A program made the position numbers and the translations under genes. Positions 14,966 through 15,317 of a DNA stretch of 15,317 bases are shown here, in pieces; position 1 is the stretch's first letter; the number at the start of each line of letters is the position of its first letter. The stretch lies in contig JAISKY010000065.1 of NCBI GenBank assembly GCA_031260745.1, positions 1 through 15,317 on the forward strand. The letters are read 5' to 3'. Source of the stretch: Oscillospiraceae bacterium (GTDB lineage Bacteria; Bacillota; Clostridia; Oscillospirales; Oscillospiraceae). The notes under the pieces were generated by a model that was not told the origin of the DNA, made no database searches, and saw only the letters and a list, made by a program, of their open reading frames with translations.

Positions 14966-15317
14966 ATGGCATACGATAACAGAAACGATAATCGGCGCCG
15001 CGAGGAAGCTCCTTCCGAGTTTAGCGAGAAGGTAGTTTCGCTTAACCGCGTAAGTAAGACGGTTAAGGGCGGACGTATATTCAAGTTCAGCGCGCTATGC
15101 GTGGTGGGCGATGGAAAAGGCCGCGTCGGCTATGGTCTTGGCAAGGCGTCGGAGGTTTCCGAGGCGGTGCGTAAAGGAATCGACGACGCGAAAAAGAACA
15201 TTGTTAATATTACTCTGTCCGGAACAACGATACCTCACGAGGTAACGGGTAAGTTCGGAGCCGGACGCGTATTGCTGAAGCCCGCAGCGCCCGGAACGGG
15301 CGTAATCGCCGGCGGAG
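14966..15317 (+). CDS. rpsE: 30S ribosomal protein S5, 3' end cut by window edge
   Basis: S5 sits near the decoding centre and mRNA entry and affects translational accuracy. The visible 117 residues are clear S5: [41 protein letters not shown] (read in two parts at residues 24-64), then [16 protein letters not shown] and [23 protein letters not shown]. The family has about 165-170 residues, so roughly 50 are missing. The ATG at 14966 gives the usual short variable N-terminus [16 protein letters not shown]. No ribosome binding site is adjacent; the only good one lies 121 nt upstream across the hairpin element. Confidence 0.95.
   Translation, partial: MAYDNRNDNRRREEAPSEFSEKVVSLNRVSKTVKGGRIFKFSALCVVGDGKGRVGYGLGKASEVSEAVRKGIDDAKKNIVNITLSGTTIPHEVTGKFGAGRVLLKPAAPGTGVIAGG

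Noticed and set aside
1..15317. tRNA or rRNA genes, insertion sequences with transposase, prophage
   Set aside because: No cloverleaf, rRNA segment, transposase or phage gene was recognised on either strand.

Overview
The window reads as a Gram-positive chromosome segment, most likely Bacillota of the class Clostridia. The reasons are an AddB-type recombination nuclease, a short zinc-binding S14, strong AGGAGG-type ribosome binding sites and consensus sigma-A promoters. I cannot name a genus. Coding DNA is rich in GCG and CGC codons, while the intergenic gaps are strikingly A+T-rich.

Layout: (1) 1-1307, minus strand: a MATE-family multidrug/cation antiporter whose 3' end lies off the left edge. 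(2) 1308-1530: a divergent promoter region. (3) 1531-5902, plus strand: ftsZ followed at once by an addB-like gene, closed by a Rho-independent terminator at 5919-5953. (4) 6016-6397: a strong extended -10 promoter and a leader of about 345 nt. (5) 6398-15317: the S10-spc ribosomal protein operon in canonical order: rpsJ, rplC, rplD, rplW, rplB, rpsS, rplV, rpsC, rplP, rpmC, rpsQ, rplN, rplX, rplE, rpsN, rpsH, rplF, rplR and the start of rpsE, which leaves the window at the right edge. Many junctions overlap by 1-4 nt (rplD/rplW, rplV/rpsC, rpsC/rplP, rplP/rpmC), which suggests coupled translation.

No wholly new gene system is visible, but an otherwise conserved operon carries several oddities. 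rpsQ (S17) has an in-frame TAA where relatives have a leucine, and the missing 16 residues still follow in frame. rplN (L14), about 70 nt further on in the same frame, has no ATG, GTG or TTG at its expected start. Two hairpin elements built from 7-base tandem repeats sit in the rpsN-rpsH and rplR-rpsE gaps, and the second separates the rpsE ribosome binding site from its ATG by about 120 nt. S3 carries a disordered Gly/Gln/Arg-rich repeat tail of about 135 residues. The addB product starts just after the point where its family normally has an ATP-binding P-loop. All of this comes from reading the sequence; no alignment, folding or database search was run.
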